Assembly (NCBI GenBank): GCA_039026235.1
Contig: JBCCMQ010000028.1
Location: 1 to 16,712 of the forward strand
Direction of reading: 5' to 3'
From: JBCCMQ01 sp039026235
GTDB taxonomy: Bacteria; Pseudomonadota; Alphaproteobacteria; Rhodobacterales; Rhodobacteraceae
DNA length: 16,712 bases
Shown here: positions 7,481 to 15,498 of the stretch, piece after piece
Layout: each line of letters begins with the position of its first letter
Numbering within the stretch: the stretch's first letter is position 1
Notes under the pieces: generated by a model
The model's input: only the letters and a program-made list of their open reading frames with translations
Told to the model about the DNA's origin: nothing
Database searches by the model: none
Program-made: the position numbers and the translations under genes

Positions 7481-8807
7481 TTTCTACGAACACCAGCGGG
7501 CCATGCGGGCCATGCGCAAGGCGGCCATGCAGCGGGGCGTTATCGCCATCCTCGATATCGGCACGTCGAAGATCGCCTGCCTGATCCTGCGCTTCGACGG
7601 CGCCCACATGGGCCGCGAAAGCGACGGTGTCGGCGCGCTGGCCGGGCAGGCACGCTTTCGCGTCATCGGCGCCTCGACGACCCGCTCGCGCGGTGTCCGC
7701 TTTGGCGAGGTCGAGGCCATCCGCGAAACCGAACGCGCCATCCGGACGGCGGTGCAGGCAGCCCAGAAGATGGCCGAGGTCCGCGTCGATCACGTCATTG
7801 CCACCTTCTCGGGCGCCCGTCCGCGCAGCTATGGCCTTGCCGGGGCGGTGACATTGCAAACCGACTTTGTGACCGACGCCAATGTGGCCGAAGCGCTATC
7901 GGCGTGCGATTTGCCTGACTATGGTCCCGACCGCGACGTACTGCACGCCCAGCCGGTGAACTTCGCGCTGGATCATCGGTCGGGTCTTGGCGATCCCCGG
8001 GGCCAGATCGGCAATCGCCTGTCCGTCGACATGCACATGCTGACCGTGGACAGCGCGGTGATCCAGAACATTATTTTCTGCATCAAACGCTGCGATCTGG
8101 AACTGGCGGGCCTTGCCTCATCGGCCTACACGTCAGGGATCTCAAGCCTGGTCGAGGACGAACAGGAACTGGGCGCCGCCTGTCTGGATCTCGGCGGCGG
8201 GTCAACCGGTATCTCGGTCTTTCTGAAAAAGCACATGATCTACGCCGAAAGCGTGCGCCTGGGCGGCGATCACATAACCCGCGACATCTCGCAGGGGCTG
8301 CGGGTCGACCATGCCACGGCCGAACGGCTGAAGACCTTCCATGGCGGCACCCTTGCCACCGGCGTCGACGACCGTGAGATGATCGAGATTGGCGGCGACA
8401 GCGGCGACTGGGACCGCGACCGGCGCACGGTCAGCCGGGCCGAACTGATCGGCATCATCCGCCCCCGCGTGGAAGAGATCCTGGAAGAGGCGCGCCAGGC
8501 ACTGGATGCGGCCGGGTTCGAACATCTGCCGGGCCAGCAGATTGTGCTCACTGGCGGTGCCAGCCAGTTGCCGGGTCTGTCCGAAACAGCCGCGCGGATT
8601 CTGGGCCAGGGCGTCCGACTCGGGCGGCCCCTGCGGGTCCACGGCCTACCCCAGGCGGCGACCGGTCCGGGCTTTTCTTCCTGCGTGGGGCTTTGCCTTT
8701 TTGCCGCACACCCGCAGGACGAGTGGTGGGACTTCGAAGTTCCCGCGCACCGCACAAGCGCGCGCGCCTTCCGGCGGGCGATAAAATGGTTCAAAGACAA
8801 TTGGTAA
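7473..8807 (+). CDS. ftsA: FtsA, actin-like membrane anchor of the Z ring
   Basis: FtsA is an actin-fold ATPase of 444 residues that tethers FtsZ filaments to the membrane and recruits later divisome proteins. The phosphate-1 motif AILDIGTSKIACLIL (25-39), phosphate-2 motif ACLDLGGGSTGISVF (236-250) and adenosine motif VLTGGASQLPGL (358-369) are all present. The 1C subdomain falls in roughly residues 105-195. The last residues, ARAFRRAIKWFKDNW (430-444), form a basic amphipathic helix, the expected membrane-targeting sequence. The ATG at 7473 overlaps the ftsQ stop (ATGAATGA). The frame is open 34 codons further upstream, but that stretch lies within ftsQ and is not actin-like. Confidence 0.96.
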   Translation: MNDFYEHQRAMRAMRKAAMQRGVIAILDIGTSKIACLILRFDGAHMGRESDGVGALAGQARFRVIGASTTRSRGVRFGEVEAIRETERAIRTAVQAAQKMAEVRVDHVIATFSGARPRSYGLAGAVTLQTDFVTDANVAEALSACDLPDYGPDRDVLHAQPVNFALDHRSGLGDPRGQIGNRLSVDMHMLTVDSAVIQNIIFCIKRCDLELAGLASSAYTSGISSLVEDEQELGAACLDLGGGSTGISVFLKKHMIYAESVRLGGDHITRDISQGLRVDHATAERLKTFHGGTLATGVDDREMIEIGGDSGDWDRDRRTVSRAELIGIIRPRVEEILEEARQALDAAGFEHLPGQQIVLTGGASQLPGLSETAARILGQGVRLGRPLRVHGLPQAATGPGFSSCVGLCLFAAHPQDEWWDFEVPAHRTSARAFRRAIKWFKDNW

Positions 8808-8891
8808 ATACGAGATGTTGATGTGAACGCGATATCATCGGCAAAACTCTACCCTATATCCCATATTTTGTGGGCTTTTTGCGGTTTTTGC

Positions 8892-8920
8892 GTGACCTCA
8901 GCGCGTGTCGCGCGTATGCT
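8892..8920 (+). promoter_or_regulatory. Candidate ftsZ promoter
   Basis: GTGACC at 8892-8897 (five of six to the alphaproteobacterial TTGACC form) and TATGCT at 8915-8920 are separated by 17 bases. They lie in the 176-nt gap between ftsA and ftsZ, the longest gap in the dcw part of the window apart from the one after murC, and would give an ftsZ leader of about 57 nt. A dedicated ftsZ promoter is common in this cluster, but the hexamers are not decisive. Confidence 0.35.
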
Positions 8921-8971
8921 TTGCCGCAAACAGCAGACGAACTGCCCCGCCACGGGGGCCAATTAACAAAC

Positions 8972-8977
8972 AGGCGG
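8972..8977 (+). promoter_or_regulatory. ftsZ ribosome binding site
   Basis: AGGCGG lies six bases upstream of the ATG at 8984. It supports that start over an in-frame start at 8870, which would add 38 residues unlike any FtsZ N-terminus. Confidence 0.6.
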
Positions 8978-8983
8978 ACAGAT

Positions 8984-10540
8984 ATGACATTGACCCTTTC
9001 CATGCCCGGCTCGCACGAAGAGCTGAAGCCGCGGATCACCGTTTTCGGTGTCGGCGGGGCCGGCGGCAACGCCGTCAACAACATGATCGACAAGCAGCTC
9101 GATGGTGTGGAATTCGTGGTCGCCAACACGGACGCGCAGGCGCTGCAGCAGTCACGTTCGGACGCGCGCATCCAGATGGGTGTCAAAGTGACCGAGGGAC
9201 TTGGGGCCGGTGCGCGGCCTGCGGTGGGGGCCGCCGCAGCGGAAGAGACGATCGAGTCGATCGTCGATCATCTGGCGGGCGCGCACATGTGTTTCATTAC
9301 AGCCGGTATGGGTGGGGGCACCGGTACCGGCGCGGCGCCGATCATCGCTCAGGCCGCGCGTGAGCTTGGCGTGCTGACCGTCGGCGTCGTCACCAAGCCA
9401 TTCCAGTTCGAAGGCGCGAAACGGATGCGTTTGGCCGAAGAGGGCGTCGAGACACTACAAAAGGTTGTCGACACGCTGATCATCATCCCGAACCAGAACC
9501 TGTTCCGCATCGCCAACGAGCGCACGACCTTCACCGAGGCTTTCTCGATGGCAGACGATGTGCTGTACCAGGGCGTGAAAGGCGTCACCGACCTGATGGT
9601 CCGCCCCGGCCTGATCAACCTCGATTTCGCCGACGTCCGCGCCGTAATGGACGAAATGGGCAAGGCGATGATGGGCACCGGCGAGGCCGAGGGCGAAGAG
9701 CGTGCAATCCAGGCGGCCGAAAAGGCCATCGCCAACCCGCTACTCGACGAAATCAGCCTGCGCGGTGCGAAGGGCGTGCTGATCAATATCACCGGTGGCT
9801 ACGACCTGACGTTGTTCGAGCTTGATGAGGCTGCCAACCGGATCCGCGAAGAGGTCGATCCCGACGCCAACATCATCGTCGGCTCGACGCTTGACACAAC
9901 CATGCAAGAAGTCATGCGCGTGTCGGTCGTGGCAACCGGTATCGATGCCATGCAGGACCAGATGGATCCGCCGGCGCCGCGCCGCGAACCGGCCACGGAG
10001 GGTCTTGAGACCCCGGCGCATCAGCCAGCGCCCGAGCCAAATCCAGTCCTGGCCAGTGAAGCCGATACGCCGCAGCAGCCGCCGGCCGAACCGATGCTTT
10101 TCGATCAGGGCGAACGCCGTACGGCGATGCGCAACCGTGATGAGGCGCCGGTCTTTACCCGCAACGCCCCGAGCGCGCCCGTGCACGAGGCACTGCCCGA
10201 ACCGGTCTACCAGCCCAGTCAGACGGCGCCGGTGGCAGCGGCGGCCCCCGCGCCCCAGGCACCGGCCGAACCCGGCCAGCCATCGCCCGAAACCCTGGCG
10301 CGTCTGCAGGCGGCTGTGCGCAACCATCAGTCCCAGGACCGCCCGGTCGAGACCGCCGCCGACAAGGCCCGTTTTGGCATCAACAGCCTTATCGGCCGCA
10401 TGACCGGCCACCACGCACAAGAGCCCCATGCAGCGCCGCGCCAGCAGCCTCCGCTGCAGTCCGAAGCTGCAGATGAGGCGCCGGACCCGGAACAGGAACG
10501 CATCGAAATCCCGGCTTTTCTGCGCAGGCAAGCGAACTGA
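8984..10540 (+). CDS. ftsZ: FtsZ, tubulin-like GTPase of the division ring
   Basis: FtsZ polymerises with GTP into the Z ring. The 518-residue protein begins MTLTLSMPGSHEELKPRITVFGVGGAGGNAVNNM (written here as start to residue 34). Its core has GVGGAGGNAVNNM (22-34), NTDAQAL (48-54), the tubulin signature GMGGGTGTGAAP (108-119), NQNLFR (170-175), and the T7 loop NLDFADVRAVM (212-222) with Asp214 and Asp217 for GTP hydrolysis. The fold ends near residue 325. A Pro/Ala/Gln-rich linker of roughly 175 residues then leads to the tail ERIEIPAFLRRQAN (505-518), which binds FtsA and other partners. The long linker is typical of alphaproteobacterial FtsZ and explains the size. The gene probably has its own promoter and is closed by a strong terminator. 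Confidence 0.97.
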   Translation: MTLTLSMPGSHEELKPRITVFGVGGAGGNAVNNMIDKQLDGVEFVVANTDAQALQQSRSDARIQMGVKVTEGLGAGARPAVGAAAAEETIESIVDHLAGAHMCFITAGMGGGTGTGAAPIIAQAARELGVLTVGVVTKPFQFEGAKRMRLAEEGVETLQKVVDTLIIIPNQNLFRIANERTTFTEAFSMADDVLYQGVKGVTDLMVRPGLINLDFADVRAVMDEMGKAMMGTGEAEGEERAIQAAEKAIANPLLDEISLRGAKGVLINITGGYDLTLFELDEAANRIREEVDPDANIIVGSTLDTTMQEVMRVSVVATGIDAMQDQMDPPAPRREPATEGLETPAHQPAPEPNPVLASEADTPQQPPAEPMLFDQGERRTAMRNRDEAPVFTRNAPSAPVHEALPEPVYQPSQTAPVAAAAPAPQAPAEPGQPSPETLARLQAAVRNHQSQDRPVETAADKARFGINSLIGRMTGHHAQEPHAAPRQQPPLQSEAADEAPDPEQERIEIPAFLRRQAN

Positions 10541-10563
10541 CGCTGCAGCGCAGATAAAGAATG

Positions 10564-10594
10564 AGTGCGGCCCGGCGGCCGCACTTTTCGTTTT
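10564..10594 (+). terminator. Intrinsic terminator after ftsZ
   Basis: A perfect nine-base GC-rich stem (AGTGCGGCC at 10564-10572 with GGCCGCACT at 10577-10585) closes a CGGC loop and runs into TTTCGTTTT. It begins 23 bases after the ftsZ stop and should end the dcw transcript, leaving lpxC to start from its own promoter. Confidence 0.9.
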
Positions 10595-10748
10595 AAAGCA
10601 ACGGCTTAACCTGTTCGAACCTTTATATTGGCAGCTTTCCGCCGATCCAAAAATCGCGTATTTCAAGGCGTTGCAAAGAGTGAATTGAGAGCCCGGCAGT
10701 CAACGGCTAGATGACGTTTGCGTAACAATGGCGCGTCGAAATTCGCGC

Positions 10749-10754
10749 GAGGGG
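10749..10754 (+). promoter_or_regulatory. lpxC ribosome binding site
   Basis: GAGGGG lies five bases before the GTG at 10760. It decides that start over an in-frame TTG at 10718, since MQATLRQSVSFDGVGLHSG is the expected LpxC N-terminus. Confidence 0.75.
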
Positions 10755-10759
10755 TTAGA

Positions 10760-11686
10760 GTGCAGGCGACACTAAGACAGTCAGTAAGCTTTGACGGCGT
10801 TGGTCTTCATTCCGGCACCGGCGTGCGTATGGTGTTGCACCCCGCACCGGTTAATCACGGCATTCAGTTCCGCCGCATCGATCTGGCCGGCCGTCCACGC
10901 GTGCGCGCCACCTGGGACGCTGCGCGCCCCGCGACGCTCTGCACCCGGATCGTCAATGCCGACGGAATATCGGTGTCGACCATCGAACACATAATGGCCG
11001 CCCTGGCGGGCTGCGGTGTTCACAACGTTTTGGTGGATCTTGACGGCCCCGAAGTTCCGATCCTTGACGGCAGCGCCGAACCCTTCGTCCGTGAAATCCT
11101 GACCGGCGGTCTCGACCAGCAGGATGCACCGCTTCGCGCGGTCAAAGTCCTGCGGACGGTCGAGGTGCGCAACGGCGGCTCGGTCGCCCGGATCCAGCCC
11201 GAGGACGGCTTGTCGATCGAGTTTCAGATAGATTTCGACGATGCGGCCATCGGCCTGCAGGAAAAGTCGCTGAACCTGGCGAACGGCACCTTCGTGCATG
11301 AGCTCTGCGACAGCCGCACGTTCTGCCGCCAGTCGGACGTTGATGCGATGCGCGCCCAGGGCCTGGCGCTGGGTGGCACCTATGACAACGCGGTCGTGGT
11401 CGATGGTGACGCGGTGCTCAATCCCGGCGGTCTGCGCCATACCGACGAAGCAGTGCGCCACAAGATGCTCGATGCCCTCGGCGATCTGGCGCTGGCCGGC
11501 ATGCCGGTTCTTGGCCGCTATGTGGGCGTCCGCTCGGGTCACGCCATGACCATCCGCCTGCTGCATGCGCTTTTCGCCGATCCGAACAACTATGTGGTTG
11601 TGGAATGCGACACGGCCATGACCGGCATGATGCCGGGCGCAGGCGTTCAGCTTGACGATCTTCCGGCGCAGCCCCGGGTCCTTTAG
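10760..11686 (+). CDS. lpxC: LpxC, UDP-3-O-acyl-N-acetylglucosamine deacetylase
   Basis: LpxC is a cytoplasmic zinc enzyme that removes the N-acetyl group from UDP-3-O-acyl-GlcNAc, the committed step of lipid A synthesis. At 308 residues it is of normal length. It carries SFDGVGLHSG (10-19), TIEHIMAALAG (74-84) with the general base Glu76 and zinc ligand His77, DGSAEPF (103-109), the SRTF loop (185-188), RHKMLDALGDLALAG (233-247) with zinc ligands His234 and Asp238, and SGHAMTIRLLHAL (259-271) with catalytic His261. It starts with GTG. The preceding terminator and about 165 nt of leader make it the first gene of a separate unit. Lipid A synthesis beside the division genes is a classic arrangement shared with enterobacteria. 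Confidence 0.97.
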   Translation: MQATLRQSVSFDGVGLHSGTGVRMVLHPAPVNHGIQFRRIDLAGRPRVRATWDAARPATLCTRIVNADGISVSTIEHIMAALAGCGVHNVLVDLDGPEVPILDGSAEPFVREILTGGLDQQDAPLRAVKVLRTVEVRNGGSVARIQPEDGLSIEFQIDFDDAAIGLQEKSLNLANGTFVHELCDSRTFCRQSDVDAMRAQGLALGGTYDNAVVVDGDAVLNPGGLRHTDEAVRHKMLDALGDLALAGMPVLGRYVGVRSGHAMTIRLLHALFADPNNYVVVECDTAMTGMMPGAGVQLDDLPAQPRVL

Positions 11687-11780
11687 GCCCGTCCGCCGGC
11701 CATTGATGACAGGAATGGGACTTTCAGCGGGCGCGGGCTTTGTGATAAGCCTCGTCCGGTAGGGTCAAGACGGGCCAAGC

Positions 11781-12623
11781 ATGGCGAACGGCTGTAAACG
11801 GTGGGTTATAGGGGCAGCCTTGGTGGCGGTTCTGTTGCAGGGGGCGTCCTGCGGCCCGCGCGATCCGTCGACACGCGACCTCGAAGGAACGCCGCCCCAG
11901 GACATTTACGCCGAAGCCGAGCGTGAACTGGGCGAGAACCGCGCCGACAACGCTGCCACCCTGTTCGGTGAGGTCGAACGCCTTTACCCCTATTCGGAAT
12001 GGGCCAAGCGGGCGTTGATCATGCAGGCCTTTTCCTTTCACCTTGATCAGGACTACGAGAACAGCCGCGCCACCGCGCAGCGGTTTATTGATTTCTATCC
12101 GGCCGACGAAGATGCCGCCTACGCCCAGTATCTGCTTGCGCTCAGCTATTACGATCAGATCGATGACGTGGGCCGTGACCAGGGTCTGACATTTTCGGCC
12201 CTGCAGGCGCTGCGTACGGTGATCGAAGTCTATCCCGACAGCGCCTATGCCACGACCGCGCTGCTTAAGTTCGATCTGGCCTTCGACCATCTGGCCGCCA
12301 AAGAGATGGAGGTTGGGCGCTATTATCTGAAGCGCAGCCACTACACCGCCGCAATCAACCGGTTCCGCGTGGTGGTGGAAGATTTCCAGACCACGACCCA
12401 CACGCCCGAGGCGTTGCACCGGTTGGTCGAAGCCTACCTTTCGCTGGGGCTGGTGAACGAAGCCCAAAGCGCCGCCGCCATTCTGGGTTTCAACTACCAG
12501 TCCACGAACTGGTACCAGGACAGCTTCGCCCTACTAACTGGGCAGGGCCTGCAGCCCGAGGCGCGGGGCGACAACTGGTTGGCGGCCATCTACCGCCAGA
12601 CCGTGCGCGGCGAATGGCTCTGA
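11781..12623 (+). CDS. bamD: BamD, outer-membrane assembly lipoprotein
   Basis: BamD (older name ComL) is the essential lipoprotein of the BAM complex that inserts beta-barrel proteins into the outer membrane. The 280-residue product has a signal peptide (KR at 6-7, hydrophobic core 8-20) ending in GASC, with Cys24 as the likely lipidated residue. Glycine at -3 is unusual; leucine is the norm there. TPR-like helices follow from about residue 41: YAEAERELGENRADNAATLFGEVERLYPYSEWAKRA is the typical first repeat in outline, then LDQDYENSRATAQRFIDFYP and FYPADEDAAYAQYLLALSYYDQI. The ...GRYYLKRSHYTAAINRF stretch (about 188-204) is a strong family hallmark. Only a weak Shine-Dalgarno precedes the ATG. 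Confidence 0.94.
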   Translation: MANGCKRWVIGAALVAVLLQGASCGPRDPSTRDLEGTPPQDIYAEAERELGENRADNAATLFGEVERLYPYSEWAKRALIMQAFSFHLDQDYENSRATAQRFIDFYPADEDAAYAQYLLALSYYDQIDDVGRDQGLTFSALQALRTVIEVYPDSAYATTALLKFDLAFDHLAAKEMEVGRYYLKRSHYTAAINRFRVVVEDFQTTTHTPEALHRLVEAYLSLGLVNEAQSAAAILGFNYQSTNWYQDSFALLTGQGLQPEARGDNWLAAIYRQTVRGEWL

Positions 12624-12660
12624 TCCTGCCGTTTCAGCGCAAAAGTCGTGGAACCGGAAC

Positions 12661-14310
12661 GTGCTGACCAGTCTTGAAATTCGCGACATGCTGATCATCG
12701 ATCAGATGGCGCTCGAATTTCGCCCGGGTCTTAACGTGCTGACCGGCGAAACCGGCGCCGGAAAATCCATCCTTCTTGATGCTCTGGGCTTCGTACTCGG
12801 CTGGCGCGGACGGGCCGAACTGGTGCGCGGTGGGGCCGAACGAGGCGAGGTTGTCGCCGTCTTCGATCTGGCACCGGATCACCCGGCGCTTGAGGTCCTG
12901 GAAGAGGCTGGATTTGCCGCCGACGGCGAGTTGATCCTGCGGCGGGTCAATACCTCGGACGGGCGCAAATCTGCCTGGGTCAATGACCAGCGCGCATCGG
13001 GCGATGTGCTCAGGCGGCTGTCGCGCACGCTGGTGGAACTGCATGGCCAGCAGGACGACCGTGGGCTGCTTGACGCCCGGGGGCACCGGGCGCTTCTCGA
13101 CAGCTTTGCCGGGGCAGAGGATGCGCGCCAGACGGTCCGCGCCGCTTGGCAGGACTGGCGCCAGGCCGAGGCCGATCACCGCGCCGTGGCTGACCGCCTG
13201 CAGGCGGTGCGCGCCGAAGAAGAATTCCTGCGCCATGCCCAGGGCGAACTGACGACACTAGCACCCGAGACGGGCGAAGACGACCGGCTGGACACCGAAC
13301 GGCGGCGCATGCAGGCCGGCGCCCGGGTCGAGGAAGAGCTTCAGCGCGCCGGCGCGGCGCTGGGCCCCGACGGCGCCGAGGCCATGCTAGTTGATGCCAC
13401 GCGCTGGCTCGAGGCCTGCAACGATCAGCTTGACGGCGCAGCCGACGCCGCATTGGCCAGCATCCAGCGCGCCATGGAGGGTTTGGGCGAAGCGCAGGCC
13501 GCGACCGAGCGGCTGCAACAGGAACTGGCCCATGATCCGGCCGCGCTGGAAGGGATCACCGAGCGGCTGTTTGCCCTGCGCGATCTGGCGCGCAAACATA
13601 AGGTCGCGTCCGATGATCTGCCCGCGCTGGCCGCAACGGTGTCTGAACGCATCGCCGCGCTGGACGCGGGCGACCGCGATCTGACTGCCGCCGCAGACAA
13701 GGTGGCCAAGACCGCGGCCGCCTATGACACCGCTGCCGAGGCGCTGACGGCGCTGCGGCGTGATGCGGCGGCGCGGCTCGATCAGGCCATGGGGGCGGAA
13801 CTGGCGCCGCTCAAGCTCGACCGGGCACTTTTCACGACCGAGATCACGGCGGGTGAAGCTGGCCCTGACGGGCGCGATCAGGTCCAGTTCACTGTCGCCA
13901 CCAATCCAGGCGCACCGGCGGGCCCTTTGAACAAGATCGCCTCGGGGGGAGAGCTGTCGCGGTTCCTTCTGGCGCTCAAGGTCTGCCTGACCGGCGGCGC
14001 CAGCGGTCTGACGCTGATCTTCGATGAGATCGACCGGGGCATTGGCGGGGCGACCGCCGACGCGGTGGGCCGCCGCCTTGGCAACCTAGCGGCGGCCGGA
14101 CAGGTGCTGGTCGTGACCCACTCGCCGCAGGTGGCGGCACTCGGCAGCCACCACTGGCGGGTGGAAAAACGCATCGAGGGCCCGGTCACCCTGTCCCGGG
14201 TGGTGGCGCTCGATCCCGGATCGCGGATCGATGAGATCGCGCGCATGCTGGCGGGCGACACCGTGACCGAAGAAGCGCGCGGCGCCGCCCGTGCGCTTCT
14301 GGCGGGATAG
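12661..14310 (+). CDS. recN: RecN, DNA repair ATPase (SMC-like)
   Basis: RecN is an SMC-type ATPase that acts on double-strand breaks before RecA-dependent recombination. The 549-residue protein has Walker A GETGAGKS (29-36), LVELHGQQDDRGLLD (about 121-135), two coiled-coil arms rich in Ala, Glu and Arg (about 160-370), the ABC signature ASGGELSRFLLALK (about 424-437), Walker B LTLIFDEIDRGIGG (about 449-462) and the VVTHSPQVAALG switch (about 483-494). It starts with GTG, 37 nt after bamD, and no terminator separates the two, so cotranscription is likely. The alternative ATG at codon 10 would cut into the first beta strand. In related genomes I would expect ligA next; it is absent here. Confidence 0.96.
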   Translation: MLTSLEIRDMLIIDQMALEFRPGLNVLTGETGAGKSILLDALGFVLGWRGRAELVRGGAERGEVVAVFDLAPDHPALEVLEEAGFAADGELILRRVNTSDGRKSAWVNDQRASGDVLRRLSRTLVELHGQQDDRGLLDARGHRALLDSFAGAEDARQTVRAAWQDWRQAEADHRAVADRLQAVRAEEEFLRHAQGELTTLAPETGEDDRLDTERRRMQAGARVEEELQRAGAALGPDGAEAMLVDATRWLEACNDQLDGAADAALASIQRAMEGLGEAQAATERLQQELAHDPAALEGITERLFALRDLARKHKVASDDLPALAATVSERIAALDAGDRDLTAAADKVAKTAAAYDTAAEALTALRRDAAARLDQAMGAELAPLKLDRALFTTEITAGEAGPDGRDQVQFTVATNPGAPAGPLNKIASGGELSRFLLALKVCLTGGASGLTLIFDEIDRGIGGATADAVGRRLGNLAAAGQVLVVTHSPQVAALGSHHWRVEKRIEGPVTLSRVVALDPGSRIDEIARMLAGDTVTEEARGAARALLAG

Positions 14311-14539
14311 GCACAGGGGCGCTCTGTTTCTTTCACCCGATGGTGCGCATTCGCAGCGTCCAAACAGCGCATTGCGCCACGCAGTCTTCACCGAAGCGGA
14401 AGAGATATCTGGCCGAGAACTGGCCGTCGACGCAGCCCGGACCAAACGCGGCAGGCCGGACGGAAGTGCCATCAAGAGTTCCGTTTCTAATGCCAGCTTA
14501 GTGGGCCCTGCGACGTCTTTGCCTTTGTCACCGATTCGA
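14311..14539. other. Intergenic stretch between convergent recN and the LysR gene
   Basis: The 229-nt stretch lies between the 3' ends of recN (+) and the LysR gene (-). Frames open across it on both strands but show no family, start signal or consistent codon bias. I see no clear intrinsic terminator for either gene and no RNA gene. Confidence 0.6.
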
Positions 14540-15406
14540 TTAAAGCATCATCACGATCCAGTCGATCGCTTTGTCGCCTGCTGAGCGCCGAGATCTGATG
14601 ATCCAAGTGCTAATCCCCTCCATCTCAAACGGCAAAGGCGCAGTTCTTAGCTCCCATGACTCCAACGAGGACACCAAGCTGTTTGGCAAAACGGTGATGA
14701 ATGTCGATCCGGCAATCAGCTTTGCCGCCAGCGACAAGGGGGCCACTGTCGCGCGAACTTGCCGGGCCAGGCCTTGCCTGGCGAGCGCATCGTCGACCGC
14801 ACCACCCTTTGCTCCGCTGGGAGAAGCCTGAATGAACTCTCTTGCAGCGAAGTCTTCAATGCTGCGCGGAGGATTGCTGACGCGCGGGTCGTAGAGAACG
14901 CAGAATTCATCCTGGCTCAAAAGATGGGGCCTCAACTCGGCGGGCGGCTCAGACCCCGAATGGAGCGCAAGGTTCGCCAGCCCAGACCTTACTGCCTGAT
15001 CCGCCGGGCCCGATGGCCGGATATCCAATTCGATACCAGGCGCGTCCCGCAGCATCTGGCTAATCCGGTCGGATATCAGAGCCGCCTGATAATCCGTGGC
15101 CGCTAGGCGAAACTGGCGCTTGTCTTTCTTCGGGTCGAAATCTGGGCGAAGACTGAGAAGATCGTCTGCCTCACCGGCAAATGCGTTCAATAGAGGCAGA
15201 AGCGTTTGGCCAAAGGCTGAACGGCGCATGCGGGCACCGTCACGCACCAAAAGCTTGTCGCTGTAGTGCTCTCGCAACTCCCCTAAAGTCGCCGTTACAG
15301 AGGGTTGTGCCCTGCTGAGAAGGCGCGCTGTTTCGCTCACGCTTTCCGTTTCCAGCAAGCTGCGCAATGTGATTAGTTTCGTCAGGGATAAAGGGGGCAA
15401 GGACAT
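14540..15406 (-). CDS. LysR-type transcriptional regulator
   Basis: This is a 288-residue DNA-binding regulator. The winged helix-turn-helix sits at about residues 6-66, with SVSETARLLSRAQPSVTATL (22-41) as the helix-turn-helix and ELREHYSDKLLVRDG (43-57) as the wing. The order of these elements, with KLITLRSLLE near the start, recalls the NodD/NahR-like branch. The effector domain begins around FRLAATDYQ (99-107) and runs through LPNSLV (240-245), typical of the periplasmic-binding-protein-like fold. The ATG at 15404-15406 is chosen; a frame extending to 15481 would add 25 residues unlike LysR N-termini and would run through the divergent control region. The gene diverges from the secreted protein at 15499, its most likely target. 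The effector is unknown. Confidence 0.88.
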   Translation of the reverse strand: MSLPPLSLTKLITLRSLLETESVSETARLLSRAQPSVTATLGELREHYSDKLLVRDGARMRRSAFGQTLLPLLNAFAGEADDLLSLRPDFDPKKDKRQFRLAATDYQAALISDRISQMLRDAPGIELDIRPSGPADQAVRSGLANLALHSGSEPPAELRPHLLSQDEFCVLYDPRVSNPPRSIEDFAAREFIQASPSGAKGGAVDDALARQGLARQVRATVAPLSLAAKLIAGSTFITVLPNSLVSSLESWELRTAPLPFEMEGISTWIIRSRRSAGDKAIDWIVMML

Positions 15407-15442
15407 AGCATTTTCCGATGTAATATATATTAATATTGTATT

Positions 15443-15457
15443 TTTTCCTATGGAAAA
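15443..15457. promoter_or_regulatory. LysR-box-like dyad (TTTTCC-TAT-GGAAAA)
   Basis: A perfect inverted repeat has six-base arms (15443-15448 and 15452-15457) and a three-base spacer. It contains a T-N11-A core (15444-15456), the general form of a LysR-family site. Its place between the regulator and the divergent gene suggests it is the regulator's operator; this is inference. Confidence 0.5.
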
Positions 15458-15472
15458 CGCAAGGCAATGTCC

Positions 15473-15491
15473 CTCCATCAAACCGATGGAG
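15473..15491 (+). promoter_or_regulatory. Hairpin covering the ribosome binding site of the secreted protein
   Basis: CTCCATC (15473-15479) and GATGGAG (15485-15491) form a perfect seven-base stem with a five-base loop (AAACC). The descending arm contains GGAG (15488-15491), the apparent Shine-Dalgarno for the ATG at 15499. If the transcript starts upstream of 15473, the hairpin would occlude ribosome binding, as in RNA thermometers or other translational switches. Confidence 0.5.
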
Positions 15492-15498
15492 ACACCCC

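Larger units (their letters stand above)
15407..15498. promoter_or_regulatory. AT-rich divergent control region
   Basis: These 92 nt separate the LysR gene from the secreted-protein gene and must hold both promoters. The left half is strongly AT-rich (a TAATATATATTAATATTGTA stretch at 15421-15440), in sharp contrast to the GC-rich surroundings. Several -10-like hexamers can be read there on both strands, so I do not place individual promoters. Confidence 0.6.

Noticed and set aside
8870..8983. Upstream extension of ftsZ by 38 codons
   Set aside because: No FtsZ-like residues are present. It covers the candidate promoter, and the ATG at 8984 has a ribosome binding site and the expected MTLTLSMPG start.
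10593..10610. TTAA-N9-TTAAC resembling a CtrA binding site before lpxC
   Set aside because: The consensus spacing is seven bases, not nine, and the first half lies in the T-run of the ftsZ terminator.
11736..11751. GGCTT-TGTGAT-AAGCC hairpin after lpxC as a terminator
   Set aside because: The stem is only five bases and no T-run follows on either strand.
14291..14584. A 97-codon + frame running from the recN end into the LysR gene
   Set aside because: It overlaps both genes, has no ribosome binding site and no recognisable domain, and its composition looks random.
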